Shown here: piece after piece, positions 1 through 10,665 of the stretch
How positions within the stretch are numbered: the first letter of the stretch is position 1
How the letters are laid out: each line of letters starts with the position of its first letter
Assembly (NCBI GenBank): GCA_024516155.1
Contig: JAJJXM010000010.1
Span: forward strand, 434,001-498,000
Direction: 5' to 3'
Length of the DNA: 64,000 nucleotides
Source of the DNA: Pyronema omphalodes
Taxonomy: Eukaryota; Ascomycota; Pezizomycetes; Pezizales; Pyronemataceae
The notes under the pieces: generated by a model
The model's input: only the letters and a program-made list of their open reading frames with translations
What the model was told of the DNA's origin: nothing
Database searches by the model: none
Translations under genes and position numbers: made by a program

Positions 1-729
1 GTTCTCAACAGAATCCCCCTCAACATCATCTTCCTCGCCGTCATCCGCCTCATCCGCCTCCTCATCCTCTGCGGTATCATCTTTTTTAGCAGCAGTTTTC
101 TCGACTGAATCATCCTCAGTATCTTTTTCTTCGATACCATCCTTGATCACAACGTTGACTTTGTCTTCAGCCTCGTCTTCAACAGCAATATCATACTGTC
201 CAGACGCATAGTCCTGTGCATCCCCGATGGAAACCTCAACCTGCTCATCGTCTTCAGATTGCGGAAGAGGGGTACAGGGAGCATGAGGGGCAGAATAAAT
301 AGGAGGCGCATAAGCAGGGCTAAACTTAGAAGTTCCAACATTAATCTCCGCCTCCACAGTTCCTGGCTCATCTTCGCCAAGACCGCCCTCCTCCCCCGCT
401 TCAGCCACATTCTCATACGGCACATCCTCACCTGCCAGATCCGGGACCGCCTCTTCAACAGGAGGAAGCTTACTGAGGTCGACTTTGACATACTCGTCGT
501 TACCCCAGACCCATCCCAGGGTACCACTGGCAAGCTGCGTCATCTCAGGGACAACGGACCGCTCGTGAATCTCAGGAGTTGGAGGACCAACCGGGACACC
601 CGGGACACCGAGTGCCTCGGCCACGGCACCGAACGTGCACCGTCTTTCTACTCCGTTGAAACGTTGCCCATCGGATGAAGAGGATACTCCATTGGAACTG
701 TATCCACCCCAGGTAGGAATTGCGGGCAT
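1..729 (-). CDS. Acidic hypothetical protein, C-terminus beyond window
   Basis: The frame is open from an ATG at 729 (MPAIPTWGGYSSNGVS) to the left edge, at least 243 codons, with no stop. I do not recognise a family. The first ~110 residues are mixed and contain a compact Trp-containing segment (GTLGWVWGNDEYVKVDLSKL); from about residue 110 the protein becomes strongly acidic, rich in Glu, Asp and Ala, with many DED/EED runs toward the cut end. No signal peptide or membrane segment is seen. It diverges from the transporter at 1937, with about 1.2 kb between the two start codons. The openness of a 729-nt frame and its consistent codon use support a real gene. Function unknown; an intrinsically disordered nuclear or cytoplasmic protein is only a guess. 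Confidence 0.65.
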   Translation of the reverse strand, partial: MPAIPTWGGYSSNGVSSSSDGQRFNGVERRCTFGAVAEALGVPGVPVGPPTPEIHERSVVPEMTQLASGTLGWVWGNDEYVKVDLSKLPPVEEAVPDLAGEDVPYENVAEAGEEGGLGEDEPGTVEAEINVGTSKFSPAYAPPIYSAPHAPCTPLPQSEDDEQVEVSIGDAQDYASGQYDIAVEDEAEDKVNVVIKDGIEEKDTEDDSVEKTAAKKDDTAEDEEADEADDGEEDDVEGDSVEN

Positions 730-1936
730 CGCTACGAAAGAAAAACCGGAGGGTCGAGAGAAACCTTCCGGAGAATCAAAGAAATATGGAGCAATGGAGC
801 AAAGAAACGGTCTTCAGAATTCAAGCCAAGGGATAGATGAGGTTTCCGACGGCCGAATAAAGTGTTAGGGCTTGGTGTAGGACTTCGGTGTGCGGGCGAT
901 GTTCAGGGTGTCGTCAAAGGCAGTCAATATAGATGTTTAACCTAAAGTCACATGTACAACTAATTTCCTTGCTGTTACTGATAATGTTTTCCCGCATCCC
1001 GCATCATGGGGGAAATTGCGGTTCTGGTCGGTGGTCAATGCTGCTTCGCATTGACGTCATGGAGTATAGATAGATATTTGGGTAACGGACTGCTATTATC
1101 TGATCGGTGACCTAATGTTGTCATTGCCGTTATCTTATCAATTCCATTATCTGATTGCCCTGATGTTGTCATTGCCGTGACCTGACTAATTCCGTTCTCT
1201 GATTAATGCCCCAATCAGGTCAACGCTGTTCTGTAGTGTTTTGGGTAACGGGCGCATTATTTTTGGATGTACCCTTGGAAACAGCTACGGATATAATATT
1301 TCCTGCTTCATCGCTTACTGGACGCAATTGAAGTTCATATTTAGCGGTACTAGCGAGATACCCAGTCACGTCACACAAATCAGTTACTTAATGATATTTA
1401 GTGTTACGTGTATCGGCAGACATTCATTAGATTATATGGCCGTCAAAGTGAATCCTTCTCATCATGCATGCATATGTTTGTATCTTTACCTATATTCTCA
1501 CCGCTACCGTAGACGCATAATCACCCTAAATAATTTTCTATTAAAATTTATATTTTAAGATTTATGTTGTTTTGCGTTGTGCAATAAATATGTTACAGAG
1601 CGTCGCTTGCCGCGGCAAAAATAACCGGCGTATCTGTCCAAAAGACGCTCTGATATTACACCATTCAGTGCGCTAGCAGCTCTAAATCCCCGCAAAACCA
1701 GATACAGTCGACTGTATGTGTGTACCCCACTGGTAAGAGTGTTCCCCGCATCCGTTTCTCGGGGTATGGTTTAGCGTATGATGTCACTTGCGGCAGGTCG
1801 GGTGAAGCTTGCACAGCTCAGGATGGACGTAGATTGGTATTTCCGTCCTCCATACCGTCTCAGCAAATCAAAGTTTATAAAAGGCCACATCTTTTTCCCC
1901 AAAAGTTTCAATTGATTTCTAAACCATAAAATTCTT
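730..1936. other. Divergent intergenic region
   Basis: This is the shared upstream region of the acidic gene (-) and the amino-acid transporter (+). It holds the degenerate tandem repeat listed at 1077-1254, a 10-bp palindrome (TGCCGCGGCA, 1608-1617) lying inside a longer imperfect inverted repeat whose arms are AGAGCGTC and GACGCTCT (around 1597-1655), and a pyrimidine/A-rich leader just before 1937. No convincing coding frame was found. Confidence 0.5.
1077..1254. repeat. Degenerate ~48-bp tandem repeat with flanking copies
   Basis: The 15-mer TGTTGTCATTGCCGT occurs at 1116 and 1164, and the surrounding 48 nt (containing CTGATT/CTAATTCC-type words) is similar in both copies. The block is bracketed by near-identical words TTTGGGTAACGG at about 1077 and 1242. 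It is probably an old local duplication in the promoter region. Confidence 0.5.
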
Positions 1937-3944
1937 ATGAATCCGCCACCACCCCAACCACCCGCTTCAAACGATGGAGATTTGAAGGACGTTCCCATTC
2001 AGGCGGCCCCCGTGCCTCAAGATCCAAAGGACAACCCTTCTGAGCCTCCTGTCCTCCCGGTCTCCAGTCCTAACGCGGAACTCGAAAATGGGCTTAAGCC
2101 AGGTGTCGACGATCTTCATGATGTATCAGTGGACCTCGCTGCGGCCAACACCGAGGACCCACCACCACCTCCTCCTCCAGTGGCAGACGCAGTAGACCCA
2201 TACGGAGACGAAAGTAAAGCAGATATCAAATTCAAAACTATGACCTGGCAGTCAGTAATCCTAATATCGAAGGTTCATTGTAATTCTAAAGCTTACCTCC
2301 TTTTCTAGGCAAACGGCCTTCGTCATGATCGCAGAGACTGTCTCGCTCGGAATTCTTAGTTTGCCCAGTACTCTCAAAGCAGTTGGACTTGTCCCGTAAG
2401 TCTCGCTTACTCTATGCCGCCATGAATACGCATATATTGACTACATATGAAGGGGTGTGATTCTTATGTTGAGTTTGGGAATCATTGCTACCTACACGGG
2501 TTGGGTACTCGGACAGTTCAAGCTGAAGAATCCTTCAGTCCATACTTTTGCTGAAGCCGGAGGTATTGTTGGTGGAAAATTCATGTACGAGGTCTGTGCC
2601 ATTGGTCAGGTTCTCTTCCTTGGTATGATTCCTTCAATGACAACTACTGTAAGTCGAGTCTAATAACTTGTGCTTAGTCTTCGTCATGGCCGCACACATT
2701 CTCAGTTTCTCGATTATGATGAACGTTCTGACAAACCACGCCACTTGTACGATCGTCTTCACCATTGCGGGAATGCTTATCTCTTTGGTTTTCAGTTTGC
2801 CGCGTACTATGGGGTCCTTGTCAAGTATGTCCTATTTGTCATCTGGATCTGTGGTGGCAGCAGTCTTCGTCTGTATGATTGGTGTTGGAGTGAGAAGGGA
2901 GGGTACCGAACCAAACATCTTTCACGCTGGTATCGCGCTATACGAAGGTTTTGGTGCTGTAACCAACATCATCTTTGCTTATGGTAAGCTCCTCTTGGTG
3001 CTACTCATTGTCTAATAATGCTAATGGACCAAAAGCTGGACATGTAGCATTCTTTACCCTATTCTCTGAGATGAAACGCCCCCAGGATTTCCACAAGGTG
3101 ATCGATACATCAAAGTAAAATATACCAGAGCTAACATGGCTATAGGCACTTTTGACTCTACAGATTTCTGATACACTTCTCTACACCGTCACTGCCATCG
3201 TTATCTACTACTACACTGGTGACAAGGTCACGTCTCCTGCTTTAGGAAGTACCAGTGTACTTCTTGCCAAGATTGCCTATGGATTTGCAATCCCTACTAT
3301 CGTTATCGCAGGAATCATCAATGGTCATGTCGCTGTGGTAAGTTGATATCCAGGGGGTTTCGATACTCAGGTGTTGATTTTTTTAATAGAAATACATCTT
3401 CCTACGCATCTACGACGTAGAGATGATGTCTTCCAAATCGGCAAAGGCAAAATGGTGCTGGTTCGGGGTATGCTGTGCCCTCTGGGCTATTGCTTGGGTC
3501 ATCGCCAGTGCCATTCCCGTGTTCAACAACTTGCTTGGATTAGTTGTAAGTGGATCTCAATCAATCAATTCCAAATACAGTGCTAACTTCTGAATTCTAG
3601 AGCGCGCTTTTCCTGTCTTGGTTCACCTGTATGATAACCCCTGTATTACATTGTGTGACTTATGCTAATCTTCAATAGACGGTATCAGTGGATGGTTCTG
3701 GCTTCACATGAATAAAGGAAGCTGGTTCAAGACCAAGTGGCAAACTTTCCTTTTCTGTTGTAACGTGGCTATTCTGCCCATGGGTTGCACAATTGTAAAT
3801 ATACTCTGATCTTACTGTTAGTTAATACCCCACTAACCTTTCTAGATGGTACTCGGACTTTATTCTTCTGGAATGAATATGTCCATGGATTCAAGCAAAG
3901 CCTGCTTCTCTTGCGCCGATAACTCCCTACCTGAGTTGCATTAA
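1937..3944 (+). CDS. Neutral amino-acid transporter, Mtr/AAAP family
   Basis: Ten exons by my reading: 1937-2250, 2309-2395, 2453-2622, 2678-2983, 3036-3097, 3146-3337, 3390-3545, 3601-3628, 3679-3794, 3846-3944; 509 residues. A proline-rich cytosolic N-terminus (~100 residues) is followed by TWQQTAFVMIAETVSLGIL, the typical first membrane helix of fungal Mtr-like permeases, then the segment FVMAAHILSFSIMMNVLTNH, and about ten more hydrophobic helices. Family members are proton-coupled amino-acid importers of the plasma or vacuolar membrane (Aa_trans fold). Substrate cannot be read from sequence; neutral or aromatic amino acids are typical of Mtr relatives. Introns 2 and 4 appear to end in AAG (GAAG at 2452, AAAAG at 3035), which the frame requires. 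The short C-terminus contains Cys and Ser. Confidence 0.88.
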
Positions 3945-5946
3945 TACTTCTCTAATGATTAATGGCCCATGATCACGCTTATTTTGGAAGTCATAATGCC
4001 CTTTGAACCCCGACTGTTTTTGAGCTTTGCATGATTGGTTTTTTGAGATGTTTTTGTAGTTGACATGCATCGTTTTAACAGTGCATTGTGTGGAGTTATG
4101 TGTTTTCTTTTTTTTGTTATGGAAGTATTGGTTACCTTTAGGGAAGTCTTTTCTGGTTCTGGAATTGCTTCTTGGCTTCCTGGCTTTTTGTTATGACTGT
4201 TTACCGTTGGGGGAGGTTTTGTTTTTGGAGATATGGAGATATCGTTGATTGATTCGATTCATCGATTCATCGATTTCGACTTGTATAGCTTAGTTTTATT
4301 GATAACTTATTGCAGATAATATTTAATAGTTGGTTAATGTAACCAATGTATGATGAGGTTGAGAAAGAAGGAGGAAAAAATGTATAAAAAAATTGGAAAA
4401 AAAAAATACAAAAAAAATTTAAAATTTGAAAAAGTTGCATCTTTTATAAGCTGTATCCAGTGATTCCGTGATTGTGAGTTTTTTTATAAAGAAAACCAAA
4501 AAACTTTAGAGATGTTTACTCATTGATTAGTACATGATGGAATCGATGGAGATCAATTATTCACTACGGTATTCTCCTTCACTTATTACATCCACCCCAT
4601 TCCCGCTATTATAAACAACGTTGCTATAATCAGAAAAGATATTGGCCACCGGGTAATGTTGGCTAGCTTTGGGAGAGTCGAGGCTATAGGAATAGTAGAT
4701 TGATGTAGAATTTACAACATGCTTCCGAACTTTGAGAATGGGGGTGAATGGGAAATGATTGTGATGGCATTGAATTGGTGGTATAAGGATTTTATAGATA
4801 TCATTAATGGGCGATTGGTGTGATGGTATGTTTTCTGAGTTTTGTTGCTTTGAATTTAATCTGCGTTGGAGGAGTCACATAATATGGACACCACTCTGGG
4901 GCGTTTCCCAGTAAGCTCTGAGAATAAGACTGGATCCCGATGTAGTTCGTAAATAGGGGCTTATTTCATAACTTGAAGGTTGAAACTTATTTGATCTGGT
5001 TTTATTGATTCATAAACGTTTTAACCTTAAGGTTATGACATGCTCCACGGATATATACATCTTTTATACTTGCGGCTGTCACCCCGGAGGTCCTGTGGAA
5101 TAAGCCCCAGAGCGTGCTTCGGTGTTGGGGTCATGGCTTCTGGGGGTTGGGAACATTGATGAATAATGAATGAATAAATAAATCAATCGTGATGGAATCA
5201 CCGTGTTCATCAAGGGGGGTTGGCCTCAAAAAGCTTCGTAGTCTGTGGTCTCTTTACTGGTAATCAGAGTCATAAAAGTCATTCTACGACAAGAAGGGAA
5301 AGCTGCGGCCCATGCCCTCGCATTTAGTTAGCTGCGTTTTCACTAGAGAGCTATGAATGCTTATGTAGCCTGTAGTACATATATCAATGATTAACTTGTA
5401 AACCAATTTCACAAATGAAGCCGTTATCTGTATGCAGGTACAGATAGTAGAATAATGTTGAGTATCGGACTCGGAGAGAAAGTTATCTCAGGACTTTGAA
5501 CATCATGGTGCACCATATGTAGATGGTACATACTCTAGACCTTCCAAGGTCCCGAAATAGAGCTGATTGGCTGGCTAGTGGATTTCCAGAATGAGGCTCT
5601 ACAGCAAGTAGAACGACACCCGTTGTTTATGATCAACGAAACGACCAAAAATGACATGTTATACTGCGATCAAAACTTTCGCACGGAAACAAAATATGCA
5701 AAACTATTACTGAGCAAATTCTACAGATTTTATCGCTTAAGGTTTTTGCAGTTTTGCCTGACAGCGGCTGCGATTACCATATGTTCCACACGTGATAAAA
5801 TCTTGGCGCCCACACTGAAAAATCCGCCGTCCTAACTTACTTTATCATCGCTGTAGACTCAGCTCAACCCCACCAGACAACCAACCCCTTTGCTGCCGAA
5901 TCGAGCTTTCCCGTCCCGAAACGACAGAAAGACCAATATCACAGCT
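3945..5946. other. AT-rich intergenic region
   Basis: Two kilobases downstream of the transporter and upstream of eIF3g. It contains A-rich low complexity (4370-4440). Small open frames near 4060 and 5578 have no codon bias or supporting start. Only the last ~80 nt (CAACCCCACCAGACAACC and similar C/A-rich sequence) look like a leader for eIF3g. Confidence 0.5.
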
Positions 5947-6898
5947 ATGGCTACTGACACCGCTACTTCGTGAGTTTTGCACCTGTGATCAAGAAAAGCC
6001 CCGCTTGCGTACCTCGCTAACACCCCGCACCAATAGCCGCGCCAACTGGGCCGACGATGAGGAATTCGATGACCCCTCCGCCCTCCCCCCTCAGCAGATT
6101 ATCGCCAACCCCGATGGAACCAAGACCATTATCACCTTCAGACTCGGAGAGAACGGAAAGAAGATTAAGACGACGCGCAAGATCAAGACTACTATTGTGA
6201 AGGAGCACGTCAACCCGCGTGTTGCTGAGAGGAAGGAGTGGGCCAAGTTCGGAGCTGAGAAGGGAAACAAGCCTGGACCTGATTTGTCGACCACCTCCGT
6301 TGGAGAGAACATCATCTTCCGCCCATCTACAAACTGGAAGGCATCGCAGAAGGAGGATGAGGCACCGGAGAACAAGCTTAAGGAGGAGCTTAAGGACAAG
6401 AGAGTTTCTTGCCGTCTCTGTAAGGGAGACCATTTCACCGCCAGATGTCCCTTCAAGGACACCTTGCCACCTTTGGAGGATGTTGCGGCTGGAAGTGGAA
6501 ACGTTCCTCCTATGGACGATGCGGTGGATACTGGTGCAAAGGCTGGTGGAGCTTACATTGCCCCTCACCTTCGTGGCAAGGGCCGTGGTGCTGGAGAGAG
6601 CATGTCTGGTTCCGGAGGATTCGGCAAGGACCGCGAACGCGACGACCTCGCCACCCTACGTGTCACCAACGTCTCCGAGTTCGCCGACGAGGACGAGCTC
6701 AGGACCATGTTCGAGAGATTCGGACGCGTCACCAGAGTCTTCTTGGCCAAGGACAGGGAAACCGGAAAGGCAAAGGGATTTGCTTTCGTTTCTTACGCCG
6801 ACCGCGGAGATGCTGCTCGTGCTTGCGAGAAGATGGATGGTTTCGGTTACAGTCACTTGATTCTCCGGGTGGAGTTTGCCAAGAGATCTCAATCTTAA
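5947..6898 (+). CDS. TIF35: Translation initiation factor eIF3 subunit g
   Basis: Two exons, 5947-5969 and 6037-6898, 294 residues. Exon 1 encodes MATDTATS and the intron has GTGAGT and TAG ends. Visible domains are a conserved N-terminal segment beginning [18 protein letters not shown], a CCHC-like zinc knuckle near residue 134 ([17 protein letters not shown]), and a C-terminal RRM at about residues 213-290 with RNP2-like LRVTNV and RNP1-like KGFAFVSY. This is the standard eIF3g layout. eIF3g sits in the 43S pre-initiation complex near the mRNA entry channel and supports scanning and re-initiation. It lies head-to-tail with the eIF2-beta gene 740 bp downstream. Confidence 0.95.
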
Positions 6899-7637
6899 AT
6901 GGCGTTTTTGTAGGGGTTCTGTCTTTTTTCGGTACTTTTTTTTGCGTCACGGGTTATCTGGGGTTGGTCGGATTCGTTTAGATGGGAATGTTTGGTTTTG
7001 TCATGACAGCTACACATATGATAAGAGGCAAACAAAAAAGCTTGGGATGGCCATTTACGATAATTTTTTATCTTTTTTTGTGCACTGCATTTAGTGATAT
7101 CGATATATTCGATGATCAATACTCTCCATGTAATGAAACTGGTATTGAATCCATGAGTCCCGAAGGCTAGTAATTACACATTTGTGAGTGTCGTTCCGAG
7201 TCCATGCCTCTTTCGCCACGAAATTTTGTGAGGCGAGGCCGTTGTTTGGAGCTAGTGATATGAAGTCATGGATCAAACTCGCACCTCCGTGATTGAAAAA
7301 TAGTGACCACAAATCATCAAAATTGTACGCACGAGGAATATGATTACTGCTCTAGAGTGCTGTCTCTCCAAAACATAGCATTCTGGACAAAATTATCCTG
7401 AAGCTGGTGTCAAAGCGCAAAAAGCGCTTTGAGTTGAATACACGTGATTTTTATAGGCTTGGCGTTATTGTTACTCACACCCCACATCCCACTTCAACGT
7501 CAAAGACTTTGCCGGCATACCACGACCACCACCAACTGCCCTCCGAACCACTGCACCTCCGAAAGCTATACAGCTCTCGCCGAACACGCCCTAGTACAAT
7601 CACGACGAGAAACCAAAACAAATAATATATTGCAATC
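6899..7637. other. Intergenic region between eIF3g and eIF2-beta
   Basis: Holds the eIF3g 3' UTR (T-rich to about 7090) and the eIF2-beta promoter and leader. The word CACGTG-T/A occurs near 7441, and a CA-rich leader runs from 7480 to 7637. Nothing else seen. Confidence 0.5.
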
Positions 7638-8893
7638 ATGGCTGAGACTGAGGTGAGCTTGTCCTCCTTGCTCCGCTCGTCTGTCACACTATCTGGCTGT
7701 CCCGCTCAGCATTCATCCACCCATCTGTTTCTTCCCCTGGAAAAGATAAGCCGCTAACTTTATTCCGATTGTGGTAATAGGAGCTTGTTATTCTCCCTTC
7801 TGCTCCCAAGAAGGCTGTCACTTTCGACGACGAGGAGAACGTCGATGCCACCAACACCCCAGGTACCAACCTCGATTTATCCCCACTGCCGTCCTTCGTT
7901 ATCACTTGCTGGTCGTCGCTGCGGCCGATATCTACACGTGTCATGCCATGTTACCTTGCATGATCTCAGAATACTTGAACCTACCAATACTGGTAACCTT
8001 TTCGAACAAGGGCTGACTGTATACTCTTTGATATAGAGGCTGCTGCCGATGAGGGTGACGGACTTCTCGACTTGAAGAAAAAGAAGAAGAAGTCCTCCTC
8101 CGCTGTTGGAGGTGACGGACTTCTTGACCTCAAGAAGAAGAAGAAGAAGAAGGTTGAGGCTAAGGCCGAGGACGACTCCACTGAGGACAAGAAGGCCGAC
8201 GGTGATGCTCCTGCTGAGGAGGCTGCCGCTGCCAGCACTGAGGTTCAGTTCGACGCCGACGAGTTAGCCAACGGTACCGGTGTCTGGAACTCTGCCGCCA
8301 CTTCCGACTTGACCTACCCCCTCCTTCTCTCCCGTTTCTTTACTCTTCTCAAGAGCCAGCACCCCGACCTTACCGGAGACGGCCGACGAAACTACAAGAT
8401 TCCTCCTCCTCAGGTTATGAGAGAAGGAAACAAGAAGTCTATCTTTGCCAACATCTCCGATATCTGCAAGCGCATGAAGCGGTCAGACGAGCACGTTACC
8501 GCATTCTTGTTCGCTGAGTTGGGAACCAGTGGAAGTGTTGACGGAGCCAAGCGTCTTGTTATTCGTGGAAAGTTCCAGCAGAAGCAGTTGGAGAACGTCT
8601 TGCGACGATACATTTGTATGTGGATCTGGTTTACAGTACTATATGACGATGTGCTGACTAGGGATAGTGGAGTACGTCACTTGCAGGACTTGCAAGTCCC
8701 CCGACACCGACCTCAAGAAGGGAGAGAACCGTCTTTTCTTCGTTACCTGCAACAGCTGTGGATCCAGACGTTCCGTCGCGTATGTTTACCTATCACTCGA
8801 AACCCTTACGCATGAACTAATGGATTTTTCTACAGTGCTATCAAGACTGGTTTCCAGGCTACCGTTGGAAAGAGAAGAAGACAGAAGGTCTAA
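7638..8893 (+). CDS. SUI3: Translation initiation factor eIF2 subunit beta
   Basis: Five exons: 7638-7652, 7781-7862, 8037-8618, 8668-8779, 8836-8893; 282 residues. The N-terminal third carries two lysine blocks, each preceded by GDGLLDLK, the sites that bind eIF5 and eIF2B-epsilon in this family; S. cerevisiae has three. The central region ([19 protein letters not shown] ... [19 protein letters not shown]) is the conserved eIF2-gamma-contacting core. The C-terminus has a C2C2 zinc ribbon, [10 protein letters not shown] ... VTCNSCGS. The protein is part of the eIF2-GTP-Met-tRNAi ternary complex. Exon 1 encodes only MAETE. The twin [13 protein letters not shown] motifs look like an internal duplication. 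Confidence 0.95.
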
Positions 8894-10209
8894 GCGGCTA
8901 CTTTTATTTTTTTACTTTTGTAGTGCTTCAAATATTGGTCACGACGAAACGGCTTTAGATGATTTCGACGATGAACAATTGGGTTGGGAGGTTTACGGCT
9001 GGAAAAGTTGTTGCTGCTTATTTTTTCTGTTTCTTTTTTGTAGCAACTGCTCGGCTCTGGTTTTCTTTGTATCTACAGATAGTTGGATCTATCAATTCTG
9101 TTTCTGGGAGATTATATGGTTTCAATTTCTTTCCATTCATATTAGACACTTAAGATGCCATCTAGAACCTAATTGTTACTTTGGTTTCAAGGAAGGTTTG
9201 CCTATTGATGGTTCCTGTGGCTCTTGATCGGTGACATGTACTTGGACGATGCCATGAGTATGGCGCACCTCATATATGTGATTCCTACTGGTAACGCTTC
9301 ACTTATCTGTGCTTTGCATCGAAAATGATTCCAACAGTCGATTTTGTATGTTAAAGTCTAGGAAAAATATATTCATTGTGTTTGAAGTATCATGCTGGCT
9401 GGTTGTTGATGAGTTTGAGATGATGTGATGATGATAGACATGAAGGAATCATAGCGACGGCTACAATAGAGACCGCGTTGCGGCTCTGGTTCTCGAACGG
9501 TAGGTAGAAGCTACCATGTAGGCGTTCGTTCGTTCGGGGTTGCAGCTAGGCATCGGGTGTGGGGATCGCTTGGTAGGCGTCGACCTGTAGGGCAGGTAAG
9601 GTTCGACGTTAGAACCCGGACGTTTGGGATGATGATCTCGGCAAACATGCATACACGACGCCAGGCGGTGCTTAACATGCGGGCGAGACCCCACGCCCCC
9701 GGCAGCGAGGCCTTCTTCTTTTCTGCTTTTTCTCTCTCATCAAGAGTCAACCAGCATTTACCCAAGTGATCTTTTACCACAGTTGTTTCAGAATTCACAA
9801 AAGACCAATTTGTGCACAGCAGAGATTCCTCGATAAAATACGATTTTGGTGCTCATCATGATATCAGCCTTGCTCCTTTCGACTCATGATAATATTTAGC
9901 GTGCTGTCTGATCGCCACTGCCGCTGTGGGGGGTTGTTAGCGTGTTTTGGCTTGTTCGGACGTTGCAGTGTGTGCGGCTGATAAATAGCAGTCACAGCCC
10001 TCACAATGCCCACCCTAATAGCCACACTACTAAACTTCGCCAAGCCTTTCACAGCACAGCGAGCGTGCAAATCACCCTGTAGAACTCCTCCCTAACTGCC
10101 CGGCGACAACTACCCGACCGAACGCTTCTGATTCCCGACAAGTCTTTTGACTCAACCCGACAACTGAATCTAAGCATTTTTACGGTTCCCAGTTCAAAAA
10201 AAACTCAAG
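8894..10209. other. Intergenic region upstream of eS27
   Basis: T-rich 3' UTR of eIF2-beta to about 9150, then unstructured sequence. A GC-richer stretch at 9460-9720 has no convincing coding frame and no foldable tRNA. The last 120 nt carry the CGACAA repeats listed separately. Confidence 0.45.
10104..10164 (+). promoter_or_regulatory. Triple CGACAA motif upstream of eS27
   Basis: CGACAA occurs three times in 61 nt (10104-10109, 10136-10141, 10158-10163), 46-106 nt before the ATG. CGAC-containing words also precede uL11 (CCGACCGACGACC, ~18543). This may be a ribosomal-protein promoter element; function is inferred only from repetition and position. Confidence 0.35.
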
Positions 10210-10665
10210 ATGGTGAGTTTCGGCCCTACAACCAAATTCGTTACTACACTCGTCCACGGAAACAATCTCGAGATGGCAGCGAAATTGGCGATTCCGAACG
10301 AATCACGAAAACATCGAAATTACGTTACAGGTTGCTGATGCGACTTTGATCATAGGTTCTCGCCGAGGATTTGCTCAACCCCGCCCCCGCCGCTGAGGCC
10401 CGCAAGCACAAGCTCAAGGTTCGTCTACAAATCAGCTACCAAAATTACTCAAGCAGCAATATCTGATCTCGGACGACTACAGACCCTTGTGCCTGCTCCC
10501 CGCTCGTTCTTCATGGACGTTAAGTGCCCGGGATGCTTCAACATTACCACCGTCTTCTCCCACGCCCAGACCGTCGTTATCTGCGGATCCTGCGCTACCG
10601 TTCTCTGCCAGCCCACTGGTGGAAAGGCCCGCCTCACCGAGGGATGCTCTTTCCGCAGAAAGTAA
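10210..10665 (+). CDS. RPS27: 40S ribosomal protein eS27
   Basis: Three exons: 10210-10212 (the ATG alone), 10356-10418, 10483-10665; 82 residues, the usual family length. The sequence [20 protein letters not shown] leads into the conserved [23 protein letters not shown] and the second half of the C4 zinc finger, [18 protein letters not shown], ending SFRRK. The zinc-binding cysteines are all present. The first intron separates the start codon from the rest of the gene, so a gene finder could easily misplace the N-terminus. Confidence 0.95.
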
